Shown in pieces: positions 11,443 through 22,612 of a DNA stretch of 64,000 bases (position 1 is the stretch's first letter; the number at the start of each line of letters is the position of its first letter). The translations under genes and the position numbers were made by a program. The DNA is from Cyathus striatus (Eukaryota; Basidiomycota; Agaricomycetes; Agaricales; Nidulariaceae), in the NCBI GenBank assembly GCA_025738555.1, contig JAOVFP010000017.1:3348001-3412000 (forward strand), given 5' to 3'. The notes under the pieces are model-generated. The model ran no database searches. It saw only the letters and a program-made list of their open reading frames with translations, and was not told the DNA's origin.

Positions 11443-11764
11443 ATGGCTTTCCTCGGTATGCGCAAGTGGCCCACTCCCGTGCGTTATTTTTTCTCCGAAC
11501 GCGTTCCCGACAATGGACCTGACTACTTTCTGTCTTTTGCCCCAGGTTGCTAAGCCCCTCTGGCCTTTCATGGCTGCTGGTGCCATCACCATGTACCTTG
11601 TTTCTAAGGCTCAGGAATCCGGTGTTCGTTGTACGTGCCGGGGTTGTTGCTTTCTCAATAGCGCTTCGCACTGATTTTTATTCTTCTGTCGCATAGCTGC
11701 TGAATGGCGCAACGATCCCCGCAACCCCTACGCAGCCCAGATCGCTAAGGAGTCGCTGCACTAG
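11443..11764 (+). CDS. ATP18: mitochondrial ATP synthase subunit j (Atp18-like)
   Basis: Exons 11443-11478, 11546-11630 and 11697-11764 make a 62-residue protein, the usual size for subunit j (yeast 59). The N-terminus MAFLGMRKWPTPVAKPLWPF is characteristic, followed by one membrane segment (MAAGAITMYLV) and a polar tail with EWRNDPRNPYA. Subunit j is a small Fo-sector protein of the inner mitochondrial membrane that helps form ATP synthase dimers. Individual exons are too short to stand out as reading frames; the gene is supported by the exact splice sites and the conserved ends. Confidence 0.9.
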
Positions 11765-13567
11765 TTGACTTTAGATCATCTTCTATGACCCAGTTACCAC
11801 TACAATAATAGAGAAGGAATGACACATTGACTTTGCTCAAGTCCGATGTTCTGGATTACTTGTTCATTCCAATTGCAGTTTGAGCAAAACATTTTCTAAG
11901 CATCTATTACTCTCATGATTCAAATATTCATTCATAAGTATGCAAATATGCATATGAATTTAAATCTTGGCTGCGTTCAGATAGCCAATGAATCCATTAA
12001 AGCCGCTCAAATTCAGAAGTATAGTCATGAAGAATTATTGATATCAAAAAATACAGTGCTTAGCAGCATACAAAAATATGCCGCGTCTTCTACTACCGAC
12101 TACAAGTAACATATACTTCACTGAAACACGTACGCTAGCTGCAAATAACAAGTCAGCAATCGCATCTAAAAAAACTATTATAAAAAGGATCAGAGAAGCC
12201 GATATTTTCTTGTCCCCTGTCCTGCATGAATGTCCGAACCAGCACACCTACATCAGAACGACGTAAGTGGCACGACGCCGTAAAGACGCAGCTCAAAGAC
12301 AATCATGAAGAAACAGGTAATTCAAAGAATGGATGAACTTGGTTTTCATCCTGCAGGAATAGGGGAAAGATAAAACTTACTGTGCAAGCCAGGGACATGA
12401 GCGTCATAAAAAAGTGCAGTCTAGGGATAATAGCAATCAGTAAACCTGAAGAACTTCAAAGTATAAACAGAAGATCAGAAAGAGTTTTTGGTAAAAGGTT
12501 TCCACAAGAGGTTGACTCTCTCATTCGGAAGCAGAACTGAAAAGTTTGGTTGCATCATGAGAAAAAAAGGAATAAGTGCTCACCTTATGATGTCGCTGAT
12601 GTGCTGGGGTTGAGGTAGTCGACGGTGGTGCTTGAGAGAGGTGAGAGAAATATAGGCGAAAAACTCGAATAAAAGCAAGCTGTACAGTTATATTTGAGCT
12701 CCGCTGGAAACGTTGGCGGAGACTAAAAGCTAGTGACCAAAACGAAAATTGGTCGTGTCGTAAACCAGCCACAACCGCGTCCCTTCGAGCCTCTTCGACA
12801 TTGTCTCGATATCCTTCAAAAATATGTAACATCAGCAAATGGTGAGCATCCCTTTTCTGCATGGTGCCCACATTTCACTTCGGCGATGATGATACCTTTC
12901 CATACTTTCGACTCGGTGACGTTTTTTCGATGATCCTCGTCGTAACATGCATCACCAACTGAGCCTTTCCTTCTTTCGATTCTTGTCGTACCTTTTTAAT
13001 GACAACGTAAACTCACAATTTTTCTTTAGATATCCTGTGTATGTGAGTATAGTTTCTGCCTAGGGCGGCTTGTGACGAATTCGTTAGTGGGTGACATAAA
13101 TAAAGTGGGCCCATTACTAACACACACCACCCGCCGAAGCACTATCTCATCCCAGGCATTTGTTCAGTTTCTAACTGTTCTTCATTTTAAAGGTGTACTT
13201 TCTATTCATGTAGGCGTGATGTGGTTTTTACATGGTAAGTCGATTTTTATATAAATTTCTTTTTCCCAATGATGTTTCAAAACAATACAAGCATATGTCC
13301 TAACTTTATATTATGACGGACAACTATGTTCGCTGAGGGTCATTAATGGTTCGATCCTTAAACATTTACTGATTATCTTTTCTTACAGAAATTTGTGCGC
13401 TCTTGAGTTATCACAGGTAAGTGTCATGTCGTAATGTATTAAGCATAATCATTATAATATACACCACTCCTATTTTAACTCCTAAACTTCAAGCAATGTA
13501 TCTTGCACTTAACGATGAGACTTCGGGAAAATTAAGCAGAAATAGTATTTCAAAGAAAAATTGAAAA
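11765..13567. other. 1.8-kb intergenic stretch, no gene recognised
   Basis: Both strands were read. The longest frame (about 116 codons, minus strand, 12521-12871) is rich in S, H, R and F with no family resemblance. No tRNA-like A and B boxes, tandem repeat or transposase remnant was seen. The left part is AT-rich and the 3' end of the ATP synthase j transcript must lie there. Confidence 0.5.
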
Positions 13568-16500
13568 TTAAGGTAATACAAGAACTGTGCCATGGCTGCG
13601 TGGTTCTACGAAATCGACGGCCTTCACTTCATTCCCAGCTTTCTCAAAAGGAGCCGTTTGATCTCGCCTCAAGTCAATCACCTTCACAGCGTCTCCAATA
13701 GCTTCTGGGCCAGTAGGAGGCTGCTGTTCATGCACTGTTGAGATAACCCTCCGCCTGTCGAATACCTTGATCTGAGGAACGCGAACATATCCGCACTCTA
13801 GCGGTATTATCTTCCACACTAGCCTCTCTTCCGCACCAGGTAGAAGAACAGGAACGCGTCCACTTCGTAGGCCAGCAACGACGAAGGCATCTAAGGAATC
13901 CGTCTCAAGCTGAACGGTGATGTTGGCTGATCGTGTGGGGTGATAGTTACGTAGAATCAGTTGTAGTGTTGCAGGAACGTGGAGTTTGGCTGTTGTTGGA
14001 ATATCAAGGAGGGCAATAACTTCTTCTGGTAGAAGCTGCAATGACGATAGGGGAAATATGCTTGTTGCAAGGCTTCCTCGTCCTCCGTCGTCAAGAACCC
14101 TGCAAACTTCATCAGCACTCGGTGTCGTGTTTCTGTGAAATATTTTACCTTCTCCACTTTACAACAAATCTCCCGGGCCCAGTAATAAGCTTGTTCGTTG
14201 AAAGCCCATTGTCAGGCTGTGCTAGGCTTATGCGACAGAAACCACCGAGCTCGTCGCCTGGAAGATACTCAGAAGCCAACCCCTCGTCTTCGTCAATAGA
14301 TGAATCAATAATCCTCGCGTTCTCGTGATCCTGCAACTTGTTGTTAATATCTATGCAATATTTCCAGGACACCAGCATGTAGTACACTTACTTCTCTCTC
14401 TAGTCCCACTTTGTCTACCTCGACTCCAGATGGCCCAGTGCATTCTAGCTTGAAACTAACGAGCGCTTCCCCGCCTCGCCTATCATCCCAATAATCCTCG
14501 TTGAACGTTCTCAAATCCGCCTGCCCTGCCCATTCATCCAATGAACGACGGTAGGTAACATTTTGTGTAACCTTGAATGCTTCGACAGTAGGCACAACGA
14601 TGGTTTCGAGGTGTTCCATAACATCCTGCACTTCGTTTTCCTGTTCTTCACCTTCCTCGTCCTCCTCGTCCTCATCTTCATGAATTTTCGATCTAACGGA
14701 AAAATCAAGCATCCTGTCCGCAGCTGATCCTGTGTTAATAAGATGTAGTGTCTTCAAAGCGGTAGCATCGGGAGCTAGTAAGCCGAATTGAACACCTTTG
14801 ATAAAGCTCATTGTACGTTGCTCATCGACACGTATCGAGTTTACTGGGTGGCGAATGAGCGCAGCCACACTATATATAGTACAAAGTACGTACTAGCATC
14901 ATCGACCTCCGTTGGCTGTAGCAATATGTCGACCACCACTTCAAGAGGTCTGTCATCCGTATTTGTAACTTGAATCACTATAGGATAGTCTTCGTCCAGA
15001 TATGCAGGAGCTTTATGAATAAAGTCGATAGATAAACTGTGTGGGCGGTGCTTCACGCTAAAACGTACGTTAATATCAATCTTAAATAAACACCCGGAAA
15101 GAAAACTTACACAGCTGAAGAGTACTCTTCTCTCTTCACTGGCACAAACCTGGGGGGGTAAACTGATCCGAGCCATTGTCCAGATCGCGTAGACGGTTGC
15201 CTCGAGATACAAGGATGAAAAGGGATCTCCACTTTCCACGAATTCTCAGATACTCTCAACACCAGCTTGGTTATCTATTGAGATCACTGTCAATACAAAA
15301 CATACTGTCATGAAGTTTAGGTGTACCTTCAAAACTGTCGGAACGTCCGACTCCATTGTCCCGGAAAACACAATCATACTCCCAAGACCCCACCTCAAAT
15401 CAGCCTTTACTTCTCTCAGTTTCTCCTCTTCATCTTCCACAGAAACATCAATGTTTCCTACGCCCACTATCTGTACATGCCCTGGTTTAGGTGCCTCGGA
15501 CGAAGGTATGTGCTTGACAACAAGCGGAGTGTCGGTGTCAGAGAAATACACGAGAAGAGAAGAGAATGGGATGGATGATACGAGAATATGTCTAGGGGCA
15601 GTGAGGGACAGCTGAAATGCGGCGCGCTCGCCGACACGAATATCAGAAGACCAAAAGACTACATTTGAATCGACTGGAGGGGTTCGTATGTCAGTACTTG
15701 GAGAGAAAAATATGAAAACATACAAATAGGTTGAGACTCCGGTAAGTCTATAACGAGGGGTTCGTCTGTAGATGCTGAGACAGTACTCTGAGCCAACATC
15801 TATTAGCACATATTTCCACATTTGATATGAAGACCTGCCTTCAAAACGGCAACCAAATCATCCTCTAACGAACTTGGATCCTCGTCATCTGCAGCATCTA
15901 GCATCCCCCATTCCGATCAGTCCTTACAGAGAAAAGAAAGAAGAACACAAACAAACCATGACCGAGCATCTCAACCAGTAGCTTTATGCTAAGCTCTACA
16001 TCACCCAGTTGTTGTGCACAGGAGTACCACGTCGCCAGTAAAGGACGAAGCATCGAATCCCATTTTTCGCGACGATAAGTCTTAGCAATGCGTTCGAAGA
16101 ATCTACAAAAGCATGAGTTATCCGGATGGAAATATCGGAAAACGAGGGAAAAGCACACCGAACAGCCATATCAAACTTCCCCCAGTCATAATACGTATCT
16201 GCAATCCGATATGCAATCCACAGAGTCAAACGTCCCTGCATTTGGTTCTGCGCCTGCTCATCTTGTCCAATTGGAGAATACTTTTTAAATAATTCATATG
16301 CTTTGGTGTACAACTATCGGACTGGTGTTAGCAGCGGGATAGTATTAGAAGAACGAATTATGCACCTCCAGAATCAAACTCAAGTGATCAACTTTCTTCT
16401 CATTTGTGAATCCAGGCGAGAGCGTAACTGGATGGTGGCTCAACTAGTTACATAATACCCGCAAAATGAGGCTCGCCATATTTAACATGATAAAATGTAT

Positions 16501-18173
16501 TGAACGCACCTCGGCTTCCAATGCAGCACTAAACCTCGCCCTCCTAAATTCAGTACACTTCGCTGCCATATAGTAATAAAACCCTGGATGTTGTAGCGCA
16601 TGACTAGGGTTAATCCCCATTACAGGTGGAGGAAGGAACTGTGACGATGCAAGGTTCGTGTTTGCTGATGACGAAGTGACCTGAGAAGGCTTATGTATAG
16701 GAATAGTTAGCGTATTCCTGGTTCCTTGTTCGAGTAATTCAGCGAATACTCTATGTCTGTGTGGATCTGTCAGAGTGTAAACGGAGCGAAGATAGGGAAA
16801 GGCTCACTGTCTAGCTAACCAGCTCCAAAACTCGAATGTTTCTTCGCCTATGCCCCATCCGCGAGAGAAGTCGCCAAACTTGCGCATGTGAGAATTGTGA
16901 TGTGAGAGGGCGAGAGCGTGTTCATTATTGTAGAGATACAGCTTCACAATCTAAGATGAGATACTGTCAGTATAGCTACTAAGAAAGAACATCTGCGTAA
17001 ACCTCTCGCCTTAATATTGATGCAATCAGCTAACACCTTCGCCTCTGCCCACCTCTTTGTCCTGGGAGGCAAAATGGCAGTGGACCCAAACATCAGCGCA
17101 AGCGACGCGTACGCGTCCTGGTAGTGCTTCAGCGCGACCTCGTCTTCTCCACGAAACTCGGCAAAACAAGCCATCTTATACTCGTACCGTACTGTCCATC
17201 CTTCTGGGCGTAGCGGACGCGCGATATTAATGTTTGTCGTAAGCCCTAGGGGAGGATGGGGTGCGATGGTGGAGTGACGATTACGTTTGCGACGTACGCG
17301 TTTGGAGTGCAAGGTATAGTATTCTAGGGCAGGTTCGTACAGAGCTTGTTGAAGGCTATAATAAGACAGCTAAGTACTGACGGGAGAGTTCCAAGATTGA
17401 ACGCGGACCTGCGGACGAAGTCACCGAGTTCAGATGCACTAACGGGGCTTAGGACAAACAACGCTGCTCTGGAATCTAAACCACTCTGTCGTCGTATATA
17501 TGTCAGCCTGTTATCGAGTGTCGGATCATCTTCGTTTTCAATATTTTAGTTTCAAGCCACCGACAGAGCAACAGCGCACACCTAACATCTTCCTACTAGC
17601 CATCAACACCACTGTTAGTTTGATTCCCCTGTCGTTAGTTGCCTTCTTCCTTAAAGCAATTTCAGCTGCCATTTCTGTATCCCGTCTTCGCTCTTCTTGT
17701 TCCCGCTCCGTATCCGGAATATCGAGCGGTGCTTTCCCCTGTGGTTGGTGGAACTCAAAGATGCGAAGGAACAGAACGAAAACACTAGGAAGAAGCGTGG
17801 TATGTTTTCTTATCCATATCGGGGCGATGAGGCCATCAGGATGTAGTGGCGACGATGGAGTCAGCGGCGACAGCGGGGAGTGTGAGTTTGCATATTGAGG
17901 ATCCTCTGGAGGAGCGAGCTTCCGAGGTGGAAATTGCACGTTTTTATCTACGAGTATTACTTGGAACGTTTTGTTCTTCTCAGGATTCCAGATGGCAGGT
18001 TTGCGTTGGGAAAGGAGAGCCTCGCGGAGCCGAAGAGAGAGAAGCTGGAAAGGGTCTGTTGGTTTGCTTGGGGGTGCTCCTGAAGGGTCTGCGGGAGCTT
18101 GAGGCGCGTCGAGGCCTGCAGCAAACATTACTGGTGCGAGCTGGGCAAGGAGTTCTGGTGGATAGGAATTCAT
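13568..18173 (-). CDS. TRAPP complex subunit TRAPPC11 (foie-gras/gryzun)
   Basis: A long multi-exon gene read from the ATG at 18173 (start MNSYPPELLAQLAP) to the stop at 13568. The N-terminal half carries the foie-gras domain: DDPTLDNRLTYIRRQSGLD and AALFVLSPVS, then YEYKMACFAEFRGEDEVALKHYQ and RWAEAKVLADCINIK, then EETFEFWSWLARQ. The C-terminal part has beta-sandwich (gryzun) blocks and ends in RSGRVPVLLPGAEE with YVRVPQIKVFDRR. TRAPPC11 belongs to the TRAPP guanine-nucleotide-exchange/tethering complexes at ER-Golgi and has roles in autophagy. About a dozen introns interrupt it; I am sure of 17530-17581 and 17356-17408 but not of every junction, and one near 17006 lacks an obvious GT donor. 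An acidic run (DEDEEDEEGEEQENE) lies near 14640-14690. Confidence 0.88.
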
Positions 18174-18647
18174 GGTGCGAGATATGAGCGTATTGCGTGT
18201 AGCTTTCTGATTGAACTAGGTAGTTGAAGCCTTTAGAGGTCTAGCATTGATTTTGCGTTGATCCTTGACTTCAGCGTGAATATTGTATCAGAGATATCGA
18301 TGAAGGACATGAAATGACAAAAGGGGAAGTGCGTAGTAGATTGGAAGCCGGAACGTCGTCTAGCGGTAAAGACGGTGAGCGCGATGTGCAAGTTATTTTT
18401 AGATGCGTGATTGGGAAGTCCAGTTACAAAGCTCAACAATGCATAAACCAAAAGTAAGCTGGATCCTTGGTCAGAATATTATTGATACCAATAACTCACA
18501 AGACGACAAGACTGACGAATAATGATAACGACCTCAAACTGACGACACACGTCCATTTCTTCCTGACAAATCCTCTTTCTCGACCAAGTACTATATATCA
18601 TCGCCCATTATCATGACCTTCAAGAACCATTCGTACATAGCATCGCC
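18174..18647. promoter_or_regulatory. divergent promoter, TRAPPC11 / GST
   Basis: 474 bp between opposite start codons. A TATA-like run (ACTATATATC) lies at about 18591-18600, some 50 bp before the GST ATG. Near 18350 there is a stretch resembling a tRNA A box, but without a B box. Confidence 0.4.
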
Positions 18648-19580
18648 ATGGGCATTCCAAACGAACAGGTATTCCCTCACGCTACCGGCGACGCAGAGAA
18701 AATCGTTGCTGCTCATCAGGACCCTCAGGAAATAATTTTATATGCTGCCTGGGTAAGTATTAGAGTGTCTTGTCGACTATACATGTTCTAAAGCGTTATA
18801 CTCTAGTTCTGTCCCTTTGTACAAAGAGCCTGGATCACCCTTGAAGAGAAAGGCATTCCTTACCAGTATAAGGAAGTCAATCCTTACAAGAAAGAACCTC
18901 ACTTCCTAGGTACCATATCTCCTGTGTATCACATCTCCTGCTCACTCACAACGCCGTTCACCCAGCAATTAACCCTAAAGGCCTTGTTCCAGCCATCGAA
19001 TACGGTGGCAAGGCAATCTATGAGTCCCTCATCATTTGCGAATTCCTTGAAGAGGCTTACCCGGAGTACGAACACCACCTCCTTCCACAACAACCCGTCG
19101 ACCGCGCCATTGCTCGCATCTGGCTCGACTTCCTCAGCAAGAACTTCCTCCCTGCAAACCACGGACTCATCCAGGCCCAGGAACCCGAGGAGCAGGATGC
19201 TGCTCGCAAGAAGCTATACGATGCACTTAAGCAGTTCTCGGAGAACATAAAGGGCCCGTATTTCTTTGGAGACGAGTTCTCGCTCGTAGATGTTGCTATT
19301 GCACCGTGGATTGTGAGGGACTACATCGTCGTTGATCATAGGGGGTTTAAGAGGGGGGAAGTTAGCGACAAATGGGTCGGGTATGCTGCTTTGGTTGAGA
19401 AGAGGGATAGTGTGGTCAAGACATCTAGTGTAAGTATCGCTTTCTTTCCGTTTTGTGGTCTAGGCTAAACATATCTAATAGCTCAAGGAGCACTATACAG
19501 AGATCTATGGTCGTTACTTGCGTGACGAGGCACAAAGCGAAGTTGCAAAGGCCATTCGCGAAGGACGTGTCCTGCCTTGA
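18648..19580 (+). CDS. glutathione S-transferase, omega-like
   Basis: Exons 18648-18752, 18807-18909, 18966-19429 and 19482-19580 give 256 residues in a clean frame. The thioredoxin-fold N-domain has WFCPFVQRAW, where the cysteine is the catalytic residue of omega-type transferases, and NPKGLVPAIEY plus AIYESLIICEFLEE for the glutathione site. The helical C-domain has GPYFFGDEFSLVDVAIAPW. Omega GSTs act as thiol transferases and deglutathionylases in the cytosol, and fungal ones are linked to stress and wood-extractive handling. A paralogue follows 155 bp downstream on the same strand with all intron positions kept, so the pair is a recent tandem duplication. This copy is intact. Confidence 0.9.
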
Positions 19581-19735
19581 ATGTATAACATTCCAGTCTG
19601 TAATGTAAATTATCCCAGTGTGAATTGGATGTTATCTCTACCCACAGACGTGGAAAGCTTCACACTGAGCTATTGATAGAATGGTATTGCACGTTATAAA
19701 TTTGCTTGATTTCATGTCATTCGTTATCCCCTGTC

Positions 19736-20682
19736 ATGGGTATTCCAGAAGAGAACATCTTCGCGCGTGCCACAGGCCCTGCAGCAGACATTGTTACAGC
19801 ACATCAAGATCCCCAGGAGCTTGTATTCTACTCTGGCTGGGTGTGTTCTCTTCGTACTTCGAATTAAAGCTAACTAAAACCTGCCACAGTTCTGTCCATT
19901 TGTCCAAAGAACGTGGATAGCTTTGGAAGAGAAACATATCCCCTATCAATATAAAGAGGTCAATCCGTATAAGAAAGAACCTTCATTCCTTGGTATAATC
20001 CTTGAACGTTAATTGAACTGCAATTCCCCTTCAATCTCACCACTTCATTGTTTTCCAGCTATAAACGCGAAAGGTCTTGTTCCAGTGATAGAGTATCACG
20101 GCAAGGCTATATACGAATCCCAAATCCTCTGTGAATTCCTTGAAGATGCATATCCGACCCATACTCCTCATCTACTCCCGAAGGATCCTATCGACAAGGC
20201 AAACGCAAAAATATGGATAGATCACATAACCAAGTCATTCTTGCCACCATATTTTCATCTCCTCCAGTCCCAGGAAATTTCGGCTCAGGATAAGGCCCGC
20301 GAGGAAGTGTATGCAGCTCTAAGGAAATTGATGAACGAAATAAAAGGACCATATTTTTCAGGGGAAGAGTTCAACATGGTCGATGTTATGATTGCGCCTT
20401 TTATTATGCGTGATTGGGTTATCAGAGAACATCGAGGATTTAGTAGGGAGGGAGTGGGTGAGGGATGGGCAATGTATGCGATGGAAGTGGAGCGGAGGGA
20501 GAGTGTGTGAAGAACTATGAGTGTAAGTCGTTTAAAGTATCTGATATACGACCTAAAGAGTTTAATACTGATGGAGAGTGTAGGTAAAGGAAAATTATGT
20601 GGGTATCTATGGGCGGTATTTGAGAAACGAGGCCCAGAGCCAGGCTGCAAAGGCAATACGGGAAGGGAGAGCCCTTCCGTAA
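19736..20682 (+). CDS. second omega-like GST, in-frame stop in exon 3
   Basis: Tandem paralogue of the upstream GST. Exons are 19736-19840, 19890-19992, 20059-20522 (or 20504) and 20584-20682. Catalytic block WFCPFVQRTW, NAKGLVPVIEY and GPYFSGEEFNMVDVMIAPF are kept. If the donor matching its neighbour (GTAAGT at 20523) is used, exon 3 has the same 464-nt length as in the neighbour but contains TGA at 20508-20510, cutting off the last ~38 residues. A weaker donor GTGTGA at 20505 would skip the stop and keep the frame (250 residues), removing six residues before the conserved last exon (YGRYLRNEAQSQAAK). So it is either newly truncated or rescued by a shifted splice site. Confidence 0.82.
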
Positions 20683-20705
20683 GTTTCAACTGTATAGTAA
20701 TGTAT

Positions 20706-20724
20706 ATATATGTGTGTGTGTGTA
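20706..20724. repeat. short TA/TG microsatellite
   Basis: Alternating purine-pyrimidine run, TATATATA then about six TG units, just after the second GST stop codon. Probably in the 3' untranslated region. Confidence 0.7.
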
Positions 20725-20976
20725 GTTTTATAAATATATTATGTTGGACGTAGATAATAGCGTAAGTATGCGAGCGTAAAGCCTGAAATGAAGATATGAT
20801 ACTGTGTGTAAGAGCTTAGAGGTACTACAATAAATGCCATGAGCATAGGTGTTGCTTGCAGATCCCATAAAATAGACACACTTCCAAAACTGCATAAACT
20901 CGACAGTCCGAGTGCCATATGCACCTGTATTCGCCACATCACGTTGATCCTGCATCCTGAGGATAGTTATCTGCGA

Positions 20977-22176
20977 CTAGAGGATAAAGCTATCGACCTC
21001 AGAAGGTGTCAGCTTTTTGGACACCATAAGTTCGAGAATATTCGCAGCAGCACGCATAGAAGGTCGCTTATCCGGTACAAAGTTCCAGCAGTGCTGCAGG
21101 AGCCTCCACATTCCATCGTCTATCTTAGCGGGCCTGGCGGGAAGCACACCTTTTATGATCGACAGTATAACAGTAGAGTCGTTTTTCACGCTCATGAACG
21201 GTAATTGGCCAGTTAGAACCTTATGCAATGAAAAGGTTCCCTAAGGTTAAGTAAGTGATGTAGAGTGAAATGAACTACCTCCAACATAGTCATCCCAAAT
21301 GCCCAAACGTCCGAGGCTTTAGTCAGTGGAGGAACGTAGTTGTCGTCATCTTCTCCCTCAGTCGGAGCAAGAAGTTCGTATGCCATCCATCTACAAGTTC
21401 CGCCGACAGATTTCGTCGTAAAACCGGAGGTCTCAAGAATACGCGCAAGGCCAAAATCTGTCAGACATGGTTGACTGGTATCATTGACCAGAATATTGGA
21501 CTGATACACAATATCAGTTCCATCATTGCTATCTGTGTTCCCAGACTGAATTATGGCCTACAGCTTTTATATCTCCGTGGACAATTGGACCGGTATCCAA
21601 AGCATGTAAATGCGCCAGGCCAGCCGCCACTTGCGCAAGCTAACAGAATCCAAACTCGAAATAAGCAAACATTGCCATGACGCAGGAAGCAGGGGTGTAC
21701 CATCGAAACCGGATTGACAGTAGGGTTGCTTCGGATATATGAACAAAGATCCTGGTTGGAGTAGTACGGAACGATGAGACAAGGTGTACCTGGTCTGTCT
21801 GCATCATACGATATGCCGTAGAATGGTGTTATGTTGGGATGATTGGTTTTACTCCAAACCTGCCCTTCTCTGACGAGTTTCTAAATGCAAGGGCGTTTTG
21901 TTTTAAACAGTCAACGATAGAGCAAATAGACAAAAACACTTACGAACTTCAGTCGATTCAAATAGTCCCTTTCCCGCCATGTCACTCGAATGACTTTAAT
22001 GGCAACCTACAGATCATTGGAATGTGAATATCGCGGCAGACTCTTTGCCAAGAGCCTTTATGTACTGTTTTTTCAGCTTGTCCTTGTGCCCAGGAACCCT
22101 TCCACAGATTGGCCATGCCACCATGAGCGAAAGGGTAGTCTCCAACTTTGCGAACTTGGCCTGTGAGGTCTTGCAT
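20977..22176 (-). CDS. protein kinase, tyrosine-kinase-like (TKL) type
   Basis: Several exons read right to left. The first (ATG at 22176) carries DLTGQVRKVGDYPFAHGG and NLWKGSW, the glycine-loop region. A 59-nt intron then joins to VAIKVIRV with the ATP-binding lysine. Later come NHPNITPFYGI, CLIVPYY, the catalytic loop as IVHGDIKA, SNILVNDT, then LTDFGLARI (DFG kept), GGTCRWMAYELL (activation-loop end), SDVWAFGMTMLEV, GQLPFM and RPSMRAA. The catalytic loop has HGD in place of HRD, usual in the expanded agaricomycete TKL kinases, while the catalytic aspartate is kept. The protein is little more than a kinase domain. The target is unknown. The start could lie further upstream if a 5' exon exists. 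Confidence 0.82.
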
Positions 22177-22612
22177 TTAAAATGATTCTCTTGCGTAAAC
22201 CACACGGTATAGAAATATCAACCCATCGGATCTTGGATTTACACAAATGAGGTGTTAAGTTGGAGACACAGATTCGTAGCAGATGGCCAGATATATAATT
22301 CCTGGGCCTGAAGGCCTGATGCATAAGTATAAAGGCGAGATCGTCGTTACGGTGCCGATGGACAATACCAAAGACTCACTACTTGCAGATTATTTAATCC
22401 TCATGAACTAAGGGGAACTGATCGCGTAGTACGTCCGACGCCCAGCGGTGTGTACGATCTATGTATGTATCATTGCACCAATTGGCAATAAGTATCTATT
22501 GGTCAATCTCAAGCCGTAACGCGTAATATTTCACTGCCACAAGTTGTCCACAAGCCCGAGGGGGTCATGTTAGCATACCTTTCTTTTTCTTCCCCTCAAC
22601 GGATACCCATAG
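22177..22612. other. intergenic, no gene recognised
   Basis: Separates the kinase start from the first recognised exon of the hydrolase gene. It may hold an unrecognised 5' exon of the hydrolase, because no ATG lies in frame before its first conserved block. Confidence 0.4.

Noticed and set aside
12521..12871. 116-codon minus-strand frame in the 1.8-kb gap
   Set aside because: Composition is that of random AT-poor DNA, and there are no splice-supported extensions or motifs.
18350..18430. tRNA-like A-box sequence (CTAGCGGTAAAGA)
   Set aside because: No B box with GGTTCGA spacing, no cloverleaf, and no terminator T-run in place.
19736..20682. Calling the second GST a plain pseudogene
   Set aside because: A nearby alternative donor restores the frame and all other exons and catalytic residues are intact, so a functional product remains possible.
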